DNA from: Aestuariibaculum marinum
GTDB taxonomy: Bacteria > Bacteroidota > Bacteroidia > Flavobacteriales > Flavobacteriaceae
Assembly: GCF_014596975.1 (NCBI RefSeq)
Contig: NZ_JACVXD010000002.1
Span: 366,280 to 430,279 of the forward strand
Direction: 5' to 3'
DNA: 64,000 nucleotides
Every line of letters starts with the position of its first letter. Position 1 is the first letter of the stretch. The position numbers were made by a program, and so were the translations under genes. The notes under the pieces are model-generated. The model saw nothing but the letters and a program-made list of their open reading frames with translations, did not search any database and had not been told where the DNA came from. Shown here one piece after another: positions 1-8,784 of this stretch.

Positions 1-37
1 AATCAAAGGGTCCTTGGTTCGAGCCCAAGAGGGGGAG
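1..37 (+). tRNA. tRNA 3' part (5' end outside window), possibly tRNA-Asn
   Basis: The left edge holds the end of a tRNA. The T-arm reads CTTGG (13-17), loop TTCGAGC (18-24), CCAAG (25-29), followed by a 7-base acceptor strand AGGGGGA (30-36) and a G discriminator (37). The CCA tail is not encoded. An acceptor ending in A72 with G73 fits tRNA-Asn, and the bases at the edge would suit an anticodon loop ending just upstream, but the anticodon is not in the window, so the identity is a guess. Confidence 0.8.
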
Positions 38-45
38 CAAAATTT

Positions 46-75
46 AAGCCTTACAGAAATGTGAGGCTTTTTTTG
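46..75 (+). terminator. Rho-independent terminator of the tRNA
   Basis: The arms AAGCCTTAC (46-54) and GTGAGGCTT (61-69) form a 9-bp stem with one G-T pair, followed by a T run. It lies directly after the tRNA end. Confidence 0.85.
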
Positions 76-180
76 TGGAGTAAAATTAGGGGTTTTGCAA
101 GGGTTTGCTTTCCATAAAACATATCTAAAAGTCATTTTAATCAATTTCATTATATTTAAGTAATAGCTTAAACGAATAAA

Positions 181-1347
181 ATGATTCTTACCTCTAAAAC
201 ATTATGCTTTTATATTGCTACTATTATTAGTTATGGGGTGTTTTCTCAAGATAAGCCAGAAGTCAATTTAGGCGGAGCTTTAAGGTTTAACTACAATTTA
301 TCTTCATGGAAAGACGGACAAAAAAAGCGAGGTGGCGATTTTGGTTATGATTTTTTTAGAATTAATACAAAGGCTAAATACAAAGGAGTTAAGCTAAATG
401 CAGAATACCGTTTTTATTCTAAAAGTTTTGGTGGAGGAATGTTGAAGCAAGGTTGGATCGGTTATGATTTTAATGCTCAGAATAATTTACAAATGGGTTT
501 AACTCAGGTACCATTTGGTATTACACAATATAATTCTCATAACTGGTTCTTTGGGATCAACTATTATTTAGGTATGGAAGATGATCATGATATGGGAATT
601 AAATTTAGCCACAAGGGGGTTAATTGGGAGTATGCCTTAGCGTTTTTTAAGAATGCTGAAGAATTGAATTTTGGAAGTAATTCTGATGTGTCAGATAGTA
701 GATACTCTTACGATGTAGGTTCTATAGATTTTGATGGAGATGGTAATTTAGATTATCGAAATAAAGAAGTAAATCAAGTAAACGCAAAGATTAATTATCT
801 TTTTTCAGGAAAAACCGCGAAACATAAATTGGGAGCATCAACCCAATATGGCGGATTGTATAATTTAGATACAGAAAATATGGGGAGCCATTATGCAATA
901 GCAATGCATTATGAGTTGTTTGTTGGTCATTTTGATGTTAAAGCGCAGTTATCAAGGTATAAATATAATCCTGAGAATCCTTTAGGAGAAGCTAGTAATG
1001 TTATTGCGATGACGGCTTACGGGGCACCATACCTAGTGGCATCGGAAGGAAGCACGTATACCTTGGGAGCAGCCTATAACATACCAGTAAAATGGCATCC
1101 CGTATCCAGTATTCAAATTTATAATGATTTCGGTTATATTAATAAAAATGAATCTGATTTTGAAAACACCTTAATGAATGTCACAGGCGCATTAATTACT
1201 GCAGGAAATGTCTATACCTACGTCGATTTTGCCGCAGGTAAGAATCAACCATGGTTAGGCCCGGTTTGGACAGATGCTTTAGCCGCAGGTACTGCAAATG
1301 CAAATTGGGAAATACGGTTTAATATTAATATAGGCTACTACTTTTAA
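181..1347 (+). CDS. Porin-like outer-membrane beta-barrel protein
   Basis: This 388-residue protein has an N-terminal signal peptide of about 22 residues ending near VFSQ. The mature part consists of alternating aromatic/glycine-rich strands typical of outer-membrane barrels (for example AEYRFYSKSFGGG and MGIKFSHKGVNWEYALAFF) and ends in an aromatic residue (GYYF), the usual outer-membrane assembly signal. An acidic loop near residue 180 (DFDGDGNLD) could bind calcium. The size and pattern recall phosphate-selective porin O/P-type channels, but the substrate cannot be told. It stands alone, 100 bases after the tRNA terminator and convergent with the next gene. Confidence 0.7.
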   Translation: MILTSKTLCFYIATIISYGVFSQDKPEVNLGGALRFNYNLSSWKDGQKKRGGDFGYDFFRINTKAKYKGVKLNAEYRFYSKSFGGGMLKQGWIGYDFNAQNNLQMGLTQVPFGITQYNSHNWFFGINYYLGMEDDHDMGIKFSHKGVNWEYALAFFKNAEELNFGSNSDVSDSRYSYDVGSIDFDGDGNLDYRNKEVNQVNAKINYLFSGKTAKHKLGASTQYGGLYNLDTENMGSHYAIAMHYELFVGHFDVKAQLSRYKYNPENPLGEASNVIAMTAYGAPYLVASEGSTYTLGAAYNIPVKWHPVSSIQIYNDFGYINKNESDFENTLMNVTGALITAGNVYTYVDFAAGKNQPWLGPVWTDALAAGTANANWEIRFNINIGYYF

Positions 1348-1399
1348 CACCTTAAAAAAAGCCCTTAAAGTCTTAGAGCCTTATAATGGGGTAAGTGTT

Positions 1400-1747
1400 T
1401 TACAAAGCTGTCTTAACAGCTTCAATAGTTTTTTTGCTGTTACCTATAAAAATAGCATCATCGATTATAATTACTGGACGACTTAAAAACGTATAATGTT
1501 CTAAAATGTAGTTTTTGTAGTCGCGCTCTGTAAGGTTTTGGTTTTTTAAATCCATTTCCTTGTAAAGCTTCGATCGTTTGCTGAAAAGCGATTCATAGCT
1601 CCCAGAAAGGGCATGCATTTCTTCTAATTGTTTAACTGTAATTTCTTCAGTTTTTATATCCTGTAAAATAAAGTCGGATGGCAGGTCTAATTCTTTTAGA
1701 ATTCTAACACAAGTACTGCAGGTTTTCAGGTAATAGACTTTTTTCAT
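1400..1747 (-). CDS. ArsC/Spx-family thioredoxin-fold protein
   Basis: The 115-residue protein has the length and fold signature of the ArsC/Spx/YffB family. It carries a CxxC-type motif near the N-terminus (C10-S-T-C13) and the conserved proline segment FLSRPVIIID near residue 90, which in ArsC lies beside the active site. Members include glutaredoxin-coupled arsenate reductases and proteins of unknown redox function. No arsenic-resistance genes lie nearby, so a general thiol-redox role is more likely than arsenate detoxification. It is monocistronic, convergent with the porin gene and divergent from the DinB-like gene. Confidence 0.8.
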   Translation of the reverse strand: MKKVYYLKTCSTCVRILKELDLPSDFILQDIKTEEITVKQLEEMHALSGSYESLFSKRSKLYKEMDLKNQNLTERDYKNYILEHYTFLSRPVIIIDDAIFIGNSKKTIEAVKTAL

Positions 1748-1825
1748 GATGTTATTGTAGTAAAAATTTATAGCAAAATAAAAGTAATTTTATCATTTAA
1801 AGTATATTTATCAAAAAAATAAACC

Positions 1826-2290
1826 ATGCATTTTACACTAGACGCTTTAACTAAAACAAGACATCTTTTTAATCAGTATTTAGAAAATGCTTCACTTGAA
1901 GATTTGAATAAAATTCCAGAAGGATTTAATAATAATATTATTTGGAATATCGGTCATATTGTTGTGACTCAGCAATTATTAGCCTATAAGTTGTCAGGCT
2001 TACCGATGATGATTGATGAGGTCTTGATTTCAAAGTATATGAAAGGCACAAAACCTGAAAGCGATGTGTCTCAAGCTGAAGTAAATGAGATTAAAACCTT
2101 ATTGTTTTCAACTTTAGAAAGAACCAAAGAAGATCTGGATAATGATATATTTAAAACCTTTAACAGTTATACAGTTTCAACTACTGGAAATACTTTAAAT
2201 ACTATTGAAGATGCTTTCGATTTTATCTTATTTCATGAGGGGATGCATCTAGGCTATGTAATGGCTTTAGTAAGGGCTATTAATGGTTAA
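1826..2290 (+). CDS. DinB-like four-helix-bundle protein
   Basis: This 154-residue protein matches the DinB/YfiT-like superfamily: about four helices with a three-histidine metal site, visible as H44 (NIGHIV), H137 and H141 (FHEGMHLG). Family members include metal-dependent thiol transferases (bacillithiol- or mycothiol-linked) and many proteins of unknown role, so the substrate is open. The stop codon lies inside the 3' end of the convergent lipoprotein gene, a 24-base overlap. Confidence 0.8.
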   Translation: MHFTLDALTKTRHLFNQYLENASLEDLNKIPEGFNNNIIWNIGHIVVTQQLLAYKLSGLPMMIDEVLISKYMKGTKPESDVSQAEVNEIKTLLFSTLERTKEDLDNDIFKTFNSYTVSTTGNTLNTIEDAFDFILFHEGMHLGYVMALVRAING

Positions 2291-2989
2291 TAAAGAATTA
2301 AGCTCTTCGGCAGGAATTGTATATTCTATAATTCCTGCTGAATAAGGAGCAATTTCGTAAGTGTTATAAAGCAAGATTAGTCCATCTTCACTAAAACCAA
2401 TATTTTTAGCAAGCTGAAAGTTTTCAGGGTCAAAAAGGATACTTTTATCTTCTATCGATTCTTCAAAATAAGTTTTGGCTAAAGATTCAAAATCATTTTG
2501 ACTAATAAACAGGCTTTCATTTTCTAGTCGTTTTCCGGTGCCAGCATCAAAATTTAAAAATGAAATATGAACATTGCCATGAGCGCCGCCTGTATTTAGG
2601 TAGGAGGTAATAGAGATGCTTATAATTGCTGGGGATTGAAACATGACTTCCCCGTCTATTTGTGCTTCCCAAGGGAACGTGCTTTCTGGAAAATCTTTAG
2701 CGAAAGTATTATATTCTGTATTAAACTTTTCAATATTTTCTTCAATGGAAGTTTCGGTGTTAGGTGCGCCTTCACCAATGTGTAATGATGCTGAAACCAC
2801 CTTGTTTATTTCGGTATTTATAGTTTTTGCGATTTCATCGTTGCCTTCCGCTTTTGGGATGTTAATTTCTACCAACTTATTATTGTTAGTTGTAACATTT
2901 ATAGATGAAAATTTTGTTTCGTGGTCTTCAGCACATGAAAATAATACTAGTACTAAAAAGATGGTAGAAAAAAAGGTTTTAAGAAACAT
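2267..2989 (-). CDS. Lipoprotein with DUF3298/DUF4163-type domains
   Basis: The product is about 240 residues when started at the ATG at 2989. A longer frame opens at 3040, but only the later start places the signal peptide and lipobox (FSC, Cys19) at the N-terminus. The mature part has the pattern of the DUF4163/DUF3298 (RsiV-like) family: a segment near INKVVSASL, the TGGAHGNVHISFLNFD motif, and a C-terminal EIAPYSAGIIEYTIP stretch. It is probably anchored in the outer or inner membrane facing the periplasm; its function is unknown. It may be cotranscribed with the upstream barrel gene (3077-3907), as no terminator is visible between them. Confidence 0.8.
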   Translation of the reverse strand: MFLKTFFSTIFLVLVLFSCAEDHETKFSSINVTTNNNKLVEINIPKAEGNDEIAKTINTEINKVVSASLHIGEGAPNTETSIEENIEKFNTEYNTFAKDFPESTFPWEAQIDGEVMFQSPAIISISITSYLNTGGAHGNVHISFLNFDAGTGKRLENESLFISQNDFESLAKTYFEESIEDKSILFDPENFQLAKNIGFSEDGLILLYNTYEIAPYSAGIIEYTIPAEELNSLLTINSPY

Positions 2990-3076
2990 ATCAAGAGGCT
3001 TAAGTCTGATAAAGGTAATTATTGTAGAGTAATTCAACAATTAATCTTTATAAACTTAAGAATAATTTAAAAAGGG

Positions 3077-3907
3077 CTAGTCTAAGTAATATACATATCC
3101 AAAGTTTAACCAAACCAACCAGTCATTTTTACGGTCATAATTATTCCAATTATGATCAAATCCGTCAATCCAGTCACTAAAGTAATATTGCCATCTTAAA
3201 TCCAGCATTAGATCTGAAAGTATGCCTAGTTTGTATCGAACACCTATACTACTAACAACGGACCAAGTGCTCCCTCCATCAATATTAATAGGATAAGGGG
3301 CTTCACCAGCATTATAAGCGTCAAACCAATATGGGTAAAGATTAGATTGGTCGTAGATGTCGCCATAAGCATCAGGATTCGGGTTATTATATCTCGTGCT
3401 AGCTTTTGGGTTGTATGATGTATAATGAACTCCCAAGCTTACAAATGGGGCAATTCTGTAGGCGAAAGCCTGAAACGAACGAATACTTAGCGGAAAGTAT
3501 TCCAATTGCATACCAATATCAAAATTTTCAGCGGCACCACTATGCGCTCTTAGTTTGTCTGCCTCAATACTAGTTTTGTCAGGTGCGACCCAAAAACCAT
3601 GATGATCTAGGCGCGTATAGTTATATGAGATTTCACTTCGTAACTTAAAATGATCATTAAAATAAGTATCGGTGGAGTAACAGTTACAATCTGCAGTATA
3701 TGCAAAACTAATATAATGAATTAGCCCAATTCCAATTCCTGAATTACCGAGGTTGGTGGCTTCTTCGTTACGGCTACCAAAATCTGATCGAAATTCAACA
3801 GGACCAGCAATAACGCCAATTTCGTGAGAAAACCCCAGTTGACAGAACACAGTTTGCGAAGTAACAAACATGAAAAAAAGTAGCGCTAAACACTTATAGT
3901 TAAGCAT
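3077..3907 (-). CDS. Outer-membrane beta-barrel protein, divergent from gdhA
   Basis: The 276-residue protein has a signal peptide ending near VFCQ and a mature part rich in aromatic beta strands. Two features recall a flavobacterial family I remember under the locus-derived name THC0290_0291 (from memory, not checked): the N-terminal stretch beginning LGFSHEIGVIAGPVEF and the cysteine pair in ADCNCYS. Members often sit next to glutamate dehydrogenase and have been mislabelled as that enzyme. Here it is divergent from gdhA, with a 288-base shared upstream region. Nothing in the sequence suggests dehydrogenase activity. It probably sits in the outer membrane. Confidence 0.65.
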   Translation of the reverse strand: MLNYKCLALLFFMFVTSQTVFCQLGFSHEIGVIAGPVEFRSDFGSRNEEATNLGNSGIGIGLIHYISFAYTADCNCYSTDTYFNDHFKLRSEISYNYTRLDHHGFWVAPDKTSIEADKLRAHSGAAENFDIGMQLEYFPLSIRSFQAFAYRIAPFVSLGVHYTSYNPKASTRYNNPNPDAYGDIYDQSNLYPYWFDAYNAGEAPYPINIDGGSTWSVVSSIGVRYKLGILSDLMLDLRWQYYFSDWIDGFDHNWNNYDRKNDWLVWLNFGYVYYLD

Positions 3908-3942
3908 AATAGGGGTTTGTTTAATGGAGCCATTGTTAAAAC

Positions 3943-3971
3943 AAATATAAAAAAACTGCCCATAGAAACAA
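3943..3971 (-). promoter_or_regulatory. Bacteroidetes-type promoter for the barrel gene
   Basis: On the minus strand a perfect -7 box TATATTTG (3943-3950) is preceded by TTG (3969-3971) at 18 bases, matching the TTG/TAnnTTTG consensus. It lies 35 bases upstream of the start at 3907. Confidence 0.7.
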
Positions 3972-4053
3972 ATAACCTAACTTAGTACAAGATAATGATT
4001 AAAATATTAATTATGAAATTCAGAAAAAAACAACATTTTTTTTATAGATAATG

Positions 4054-4061
4054 TATATTTG
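4054..4061 (+). promoter_or_regulatory. -7 box of the gdhA promoter
   Basis: TATATTTG is a perfect match to the Bacteroidetes -7 consensus. No TTG is seen at the usual -33 spacing, which suggests that an activator or the adjacent inverted repeat contributes. The predicted leader to the gdhA start is about 125 bases. Confidence 0.65.
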
Positions 4062-4094
4062 CATCAATAAATTGTATATTCAATAAATTGATGC
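4061..4094 (+). promoter_or_regulatory. Interrupted inverted repeat at the gdhA transcription start
   Basis: GCATCAAT (4061-4068) pairs with ATTGATGC (4087-4094) and ATTG (4071-4074) with CAAT (4081-4084), around a TATATT centre. Only the AA/AA positions between the arms do not pair. The repeat begins on the last base of the -7 box, so it can act as an operator or as a hairpin at the 5' end of the mRNA. Confidence 0.6.
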
Positions 4095-4195
4095 GGTTTT
4101 TAGAGGCTTAATTAAGCGGAATTAAAATTTAGTCATTAGTCTATTTTGAAATTTTGTACAGTTTTTTGTTAAACTAAAAAACATTAAAGTAATTG

Positions 4196-5539
4196 ATGAA
4201 AAGAAATATTGAAGCTTTTTTAGATCAAGTTAAAGAGCGTAATGGTCATGAGCCAGAGTTTTTACAGGCCGTAGAGGAAGTAGCTGAAACGGTTCTGCCT
4301 TATATTGTAGAACATGATATTTATTATGGTAAAAACATTCTTTTAAGGATGGTTGAGCCAGAGCGTGTTATTATGTTTAGAGTATGTTGGGTTGATGATG
4401 ATGGAGAAATTCAGGTAAACAGAGGGTATCGTGTGCAAATGAATTCGGCAATAGGTCCTTACAAAGGAGGATTGCGTTTTCACCCAACGGTTAACTTAAG
4501 TATTTTAAAATTCTTAGCTTTCGAGCAGGTCTTTAAAAATAGTTTAACCACACTTCCTATGGGCGGTGGAAAGGGAGGAAGTGATTTCGATCCTAAAGGA
4601 AAAAGTGATGGAGAAATTATGCGTTTCTGTCATGCTTTCATGAGTGAATTGTTTAGACATATTGGCTCAAATACCGATGTTCCTGCTGGGGATATAGGTG
4701 TTGGTGCACGTGAAATAGGATTCCTTTTCGGAATGTATAAGAAGCTTAGAAATGAATTTACCGGGGTGTTAACGGGTAAAGGATTATCTTGGGGAGGATC
4801 TTTAATTAGACCTGAAGCAACGGGTTATGGTACGGTTTATTTCGCAGAAAATATGCTGAAAACCCAAAATGATACGATTGAAGGGAAGCAAGTTGTGATT
4901 TCAGGTTCTGGAAATGTGGCTCAATTTGCAGCCGAAAAAGTTTTACAGTTAGGAGGTAAGGTATTGACCTTATCTGATTCTTCAGGTTATATTTTTGATG
5001 CTGATGGTATTGATGCTGATAAATTAGCATTTGTAATGGAACTTAAAAATGTAAAACGCGGAAGAATTAGTGAGTATCTTGAAGCGTATCCAAATGCTGA
5101 GTTTGTAAAAGGTAAAACGCCTTGGGGTGTTAAATGTGATATCGCTTTACCTTGTGCTACGCAAAATGAACTTCATGAAGAAGATGCTAAAGCATTATTA
5201 GCTAACGGTTGTATTTGTGTTAGCGAAGGTGCTAATATGCCTTCTACTAAAGGAGCTATTGTAGCATTCCATGAAGCAAAGATTTTATTTGCTCCTGGAA
5301 AAGCTTCTAATGCGGGAGGTGTTGCAACTTCAGGGTTAGAGATGACTCAAAACTCTTTAAGATTTAACTGGACCAGAGAGGAAGTAGATAAGAAACTTAA
5401 AGAGATTATGGCTAATATTCACGATTCTTGTACTGTTTATGGAAAAGGTGAAGATGGTTATATCGATTATGTAAAAGGTGCAAATATTGCTGGGTTTGTT
5501 AAAGTTGCCGATGCCATGTTAGCACAGGGTATTGTCTAA
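4196..5539 (+). CDS. gdhA: Glutamate dehydrogenase, hexameric NADP type
   Basis: The enzyme interconverts 2-oxoglutarate plus ammonium and glutamate in the cytosol. The 447-residue length equals that of the E. coli GdhA type. Visible motifs are the substrate segment (PYKGGLRFHP, then LPMGGGKGGSDFDPKG), the catalytic PAGDIGVGAREIG segment, and the Rossmann motif VVISGSGNVAQFAAE in the second half. The start is the ATG at 4196; the TTG one codon upstream is less likely. The gene has its own promoter with a palindromic element at its start and a strong terminator after it, so it is monocistronic. NADP preference is inferred from the family branch. Confidence 0.96.
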   Translation: MKRNIEAFLDQVKERNGHEPEFLQAVEEVAETVLPYIVEHDIYYGKNILLRMVEPERVIMFRVCWVDDDGEIQVNRGYRVQMNSAIGPYKGGLRFHPTVNLSILKFLAFEQVFKNSLTTLPMGGGKGGSDFDPKGKSDGEIMRFCHAFMSELFRHIGSNTDVPAGDIGVGAREIGFLFGMYKKLRNEFTGVLTGKGLSWGGSLIRPEATGYGTVYFAENMLKTQNDTIEGKQVVISGSGNVAQFAAEKVLQLGGKVLTLSDSSGYIFDADGIDADKLAFVMELKNVKRGRISEYLEAYPNAEFVKGKTPWGVKCDIALPCATQNELHEEDAKALLANGCICVSEGANMPSTKGAIVAFHEAKILFAPGKASNAGGVATSGLEMTQNSLRFNWTREEVDKKLKEIMANIHDSCTVYGKGEDGYIDYVKGANIAGFVKVADAMLAQGIV

Positions 5540-5562
5540 TATAACGACTTAAATAATAAATC

Positions 5563-5594
5563 AAAAGCTTCCTGAATTTCAGGAAGCTTTTTTG
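5563..5594 (+). terminator. Rho-independent terminator of gdhA
   Basis: AAAAGCTTCCTG (5563-5574) and CAGGAAGCTTTT (5580-5591) form a perfect 12-bp stem with a 5-base loop, followed by a T run. Confidence 0.9.
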
Positions 5595-5637
5595 TTTTAA
5601 TTTATATGATTTTCAGTTAAAACTCGTTAGTAATAAA

Positions 5638-5645
5638 TATATTTG
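5638..5645 (+). promoter_or_regulatory. -7 box of the porZ-recO promoter
   Basis: A perfect TATATTTG box lies 18 bases before the porZ ATG at 5664, implying a leader of only about 10 bases. Confidence 0.6.
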
Positions 5646-5663
5646 ACCAATTAAAAGGTTTGT

Positions 5664-8024
5664 ATGTTTAAAAAGCTCATAGTATTTATATCTTTTATCA
5701 TTCCGTTTTGTTTTTATGCTCAGGATTTTTCAGCATCATGGCAAGGGCATTTTTCATATTATAATATAAAGGAAGTTGCTCAAGGAAATAACAAAGTTTA
5801 TGCCGCATCAGAAAATGCTATTTTTAGTATAGATCCAGCTACCAATCAGTTAGATCAAATTACGACGATTAATGGTTTGTCTGGAGAAACAATTTCTACA
5901 ATTTACTATAGTGAAACCTATGAACTTTTGGTGGTTGGATATGAAAATGGCTTAATGGAGATTGTTTTTGATAATGATGATAACGTATTAACGATAGTTG
6001 GTATTATTGATAAACCAACCATTCCTCCAACAAGCAAACGAATTAATCATTTTAATAGTTACGATAATTTAATTTATATATCCACCAATTATGGTATTTC
6101 GGTTTTTGATTTAGCACGTTTAGAGTTTGGAGACACCTATTTTATAGGAGATGGAGGCACTCAGATTCAGGTTAACCAAACGACAGTGTATCAGGATTAT
6201 ATTTATGCGGCTTGTTCTGGAGGAAATGGATTAAGACGAGCATTAACTACAAATACGAATCTAATAGATTTTAGTAATTGGCAAACAATAACTTCCGGTA
6301 ATTTTACAGGAGTAGAATCGCAGTTAGATAACTTATATGCCGTAAGATCTGATAAACGACTTTTTAAAGTTGATAATAGTGTTTTAACTGAAATGTTTCT
6401 TTATGCAGATCAACCATTAGATTTTCGAGTAGTAAATGATAATTTAATTGTCACAACTAAGAATAATGTTTTTGTTTATGACTCTGACTTTAGTCTTTTG
6501 TCGCAGACGGTTATGGATACTAATAATTTTTCAACAGAGTTTACTTCAGCAACAATCGATTCTGATTTTATTTATACAGGAACTAAGAATTTTGGAGTTC
6601 TAAAAACCGAATTGTTAAATCCGGTAGCTTTTGAGGAAATTCATCCGGAGAGTCCACTACTAAATACACCTTTTTCTTTACAGGCAACAGCTAATGGTGT
6701 TTGGGTTGTTTATGGAGAATATGATTTGTTCTATAACCCTTATACTAATGGAGGACCACATAGGAGGGGTATTAGTCATTTAAATCGAGAAGAATGGATC
6801 AATACACCTTATAGTGAAGTTTTAGGAGCAAGATCTTTAAATGCTATATCGATAAATCCGTTTAATAATAATCAGGTTTTTATAAGTTCCTTTTTTAGTG
6901 GACTATTGGAAATAAAAGATGAAATCCCTACTATACTTTATGATGATACAAATAGTGGGTTAGAGCCTTTAGATTTGTCAAATAATCAAGTAGTAGATGA
7001 TATAAGAGTAGGGGCAACTACATTCGATTCAAATGGATTATTATGGACGACTTCAGGGATTGTTAATAATCAAATTAAGTCATTTAATTTATCAAATAAT
7101 CAATGGCGATCATATACCCTAAATACCATCATTTCTGGAGCAGAAGGGAATAATGGATTTAAAGATATAATTATAGATAGTAATGGGACAAAATGGATGA
7201 CTGCAGGTTATTCATATGGTGTAATAGCCTTTAATGAAAATGGAGGGAATCCATTAGTTAAAGGTATTTACTCTGAAGAGCAAAATATGCCTTTTACATT
7301 TGCCTCCGCTTTAGCTTTAGATAGGCGTAACCAATTATGGATAGGGACTTATAGAGGTTTACGTGTGTTATATAACACATCTAATGTTTTTGATAATGGA
7401 AATATTGAAGTCGATGAGATTATTATAGAAGAAGATGGCATTGCTAAAGAATTATTATATCAACAGTATATTACAGATATTAAAGTAGATGGATCTAATA
7501 ACAAATGGATTGGAACCAGTGATTCTGGACTATTTTATTTATCATCAGATGGGCAGAAAACCATTTATCATTTTACAACAGATAATTCCCCTTTACCATC
7601 AAACAGCATTCGAGATATTTCTATTGACGATGTTAATGGTATTGTATATATCGCAACTACGCGAGGCTTGGTGTCGTTTCGATCGGGAAGTTCAGGCGCT
7701 CTTGAAACTTTAGAGAATGCCTATGCGTATCCTAATCCGGTCAGACCAGGATTTGATATTGTTGAAAAGAAAGTTAAGATTAAAGATATTTCAGAAAATG
7801 TCAATATTAAGATTACTGATATCGAAGGGAATCTAGTTGCCGAAGGACAATCGAGAACCAATCAAAGATACAGTGGGTATAATCTAGAAATCGATGGCGG
7901 TACGGCGTATTGGAACGGTAAAAACCTTGCGAATAATGTTGTGGCATCAGGTGTCTATTTAGTTATGTTATCCGATTTAGATACTTACGAAACCAAAGTG
8001 CTTAAAATAATGGTTGTACGATAA
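5664..8024 (+). CDS. porZ: Type IX secretion system protein PorZ
   Basis: This 786-residue secreted protein (signal peptide ending near FYAQ) matches PorZ. It has two beta-propeller-like regions built of repeats such as NKVYAASENAIFSID and NNKWIGTSDSGLFYLSSDG, followed by a C-terminal domain with the T9SS-type pattern (AYPNPV, then IKITDIEGNLV, GVYLVML, and KIMVVR at the end). In Porphyromonas, PorZ is a surface component of the attachment complex that delivers anionic LPS to cargo proteins; the same role is inferred here. The stop overlaps the recO start as TAATG, which suggests translational coupling. Confidence 0.88.
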   Translation: MFKKLIVFISFIIPFCFYAQDFSASWQGHFSYYNIKEVAQGNNKVYAASENAIFSIDPATNQLDQITTINGLSGETISTIYYSETYELLVVGYENGLMEIVFDNDDNVLTIVGIIDKPTIPPTSKRINHFNSYDNLIYISTNYGISVFDLARLEFGDTYFIGDGGTQIQVNQTTVYQDYIYAACSGGNGLRRALTTNTNLIDFSNWQTITSGNFTGVESQLDNLYAVRSDKRLFKVDNSVLTEMFLYADQPLDFRVVNDNLIVTTKNNVFVYDSDFSLLSQTVMDTNNFSTEFTSATIDSDFIYTGTKNFGVLKTELLNPVAFEEIHPESPLLNTPFSLQATANGVWVVYGEYDLFYNPYTNGGPHRRGISHLNREEWINTPYSEVLGARSLNAISINPFNNNQVFISSFFSGLLEIKDEIPTILYDDTNSGLEPLDLSNNQVVDDIRVGATTFDSNGLLWTTSGIVNNQIKSFNLSNNQWRSYTLNTIISGAEGNNGFKDIIIDSNGTKWMTAGYSYGVIAFNENGGNPLVKGIYSEEQNMPFTFASALALDRRNQLWIGTYRGLRVLYNTSNVFDNGNIEVDEIIIEEDGIAKELLYQQYITDIKVDGSNNKWIGTSDSGLFYLSSDGQKTIYHFTTDNSPLPSNSIRDISIDDVNGIVYIATTRGLVSFRSGSSGALETLENAYAYPNPVRPGFDIVEKKVKIKDISENVNIKITDIEGNLVAEGQSRTNQRYSGYNLEIDGGTAYWNGKNLANNVVASGVYLVMLSDLDTYETKVLKIMVVR

Positions 8025-8743
8025 TGTTAGTTACCACAAATGCTATTGTTCTTTCTAAATTAAAATATAAGGATAACGATCTCATCGTTACCTGTTATAC
8101 TCAGGAATTAGGCGTTGTTGGTTTTTTGCTAAAAGGGGTTTTAAAAAGTAAAAAATCGAGTAATAAGGTAGCTTACTTTCAGTTGTTATCTCAATTACAA
8201 TTAATCATAAATTATAATAGTAATCGCTCATTACAACTTGTTAAAGAATCTAAACCTATTAATGTCTATTCTAGCTTACATACTAATATTTTAAAGAGTT
8301 CTATTGTAATGTTTTTGGCGGAAGTAATGTATTCGTCGTTGCGAGAGGAAGAACAAAATGAAACCCTTTATCGTTACTTGGAAGCTGCTTTATTATGGTT
8401 GGATGAACAGTCTGATTTTTCTAATTTCCATTTATTGTTCCTGCTGAATCTAACAAAATATCTCGGTTTTTACCCTGATACATCAAGTATCCATTTTCCT
8501 TATTTCAATCTAATTGATGGTATGTTCGATTTAAAAGAATATGGCAAGCATTCTGTATCGGGTGAAAGTTTAAGGTTGCTAAAAGAGCTTTTAGGGATGT
8601 CGTTCGACGATTTGTCATCTGTAAAAATTAATGGAAGACAACGGCAGTCCTTCTTAAATATGCTATTACAGTATTACGAATTGCATCTGGAGAGTTTTAG
8701 AAAACCAAAGTCTCTTGAAATATTAAATCAGGTCTTTAGTTAA
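8024..8743 (+). CDS. recO: DNA repair protein RecO
   Basis: The 239-residue protein has the RecO pattern: an N-terminal OB-fold (TTNAIVLSKLKYKDNDLIVTCY, shown here by its first residues TTNAIVLSKLKY, then GFLLKGV) and a helical C-terminal domain (LLFLLNLTKYLGFYPD, then SLRLLKELL). RecO loads RecA onto SSB-coated single strands in the RecFOR pathway. The zinc-binding cysteines found in some RecO proteins are absent. The start ATG overlaps the porZ stop. Confidence 0.93.
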   Translation: MLVTTNAIVLSKLKYKDNDLIVTCYTQELGVVGFLLKGVLKSKKSSNKVAYFQLLSQLQLIINYNSNRSLQLVKESKPINVYSSLHTNILKSSIVMFLAEVMYSSLREEEQNETLYRYLEAALLWLDEQSDFSNFHLLFLLNLTKYLGFYPDTSSIHFPYFNLIDGMFDLKEYGKHSVSGESLRLLKELLGMSFDDLSSVKINGRQRQSFLNMLLQYYELHLESFRKPKSLEILNQVFS

Positions 8744-8784
8744 CGAAAATTCACTAAAAGTAGAATTACTATTTTAGTGCTAAA

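Noticed and set aside
1349..1385. Terminator after the porin-like gene
   Set aside because: The sequence has A and C runs but no convincing paired arms.
2643..3032. Open frame of 129 codons on the plus strand
   Set aside because: It is antisense to the lipoprotein gene, which has a good signal peptide and domain pattern; the plus-strand translation resembles no family.
4193..4195. TTG start for gdhA
   Set aside because: An ATG follows directly and gives 447 residues, the usual length.
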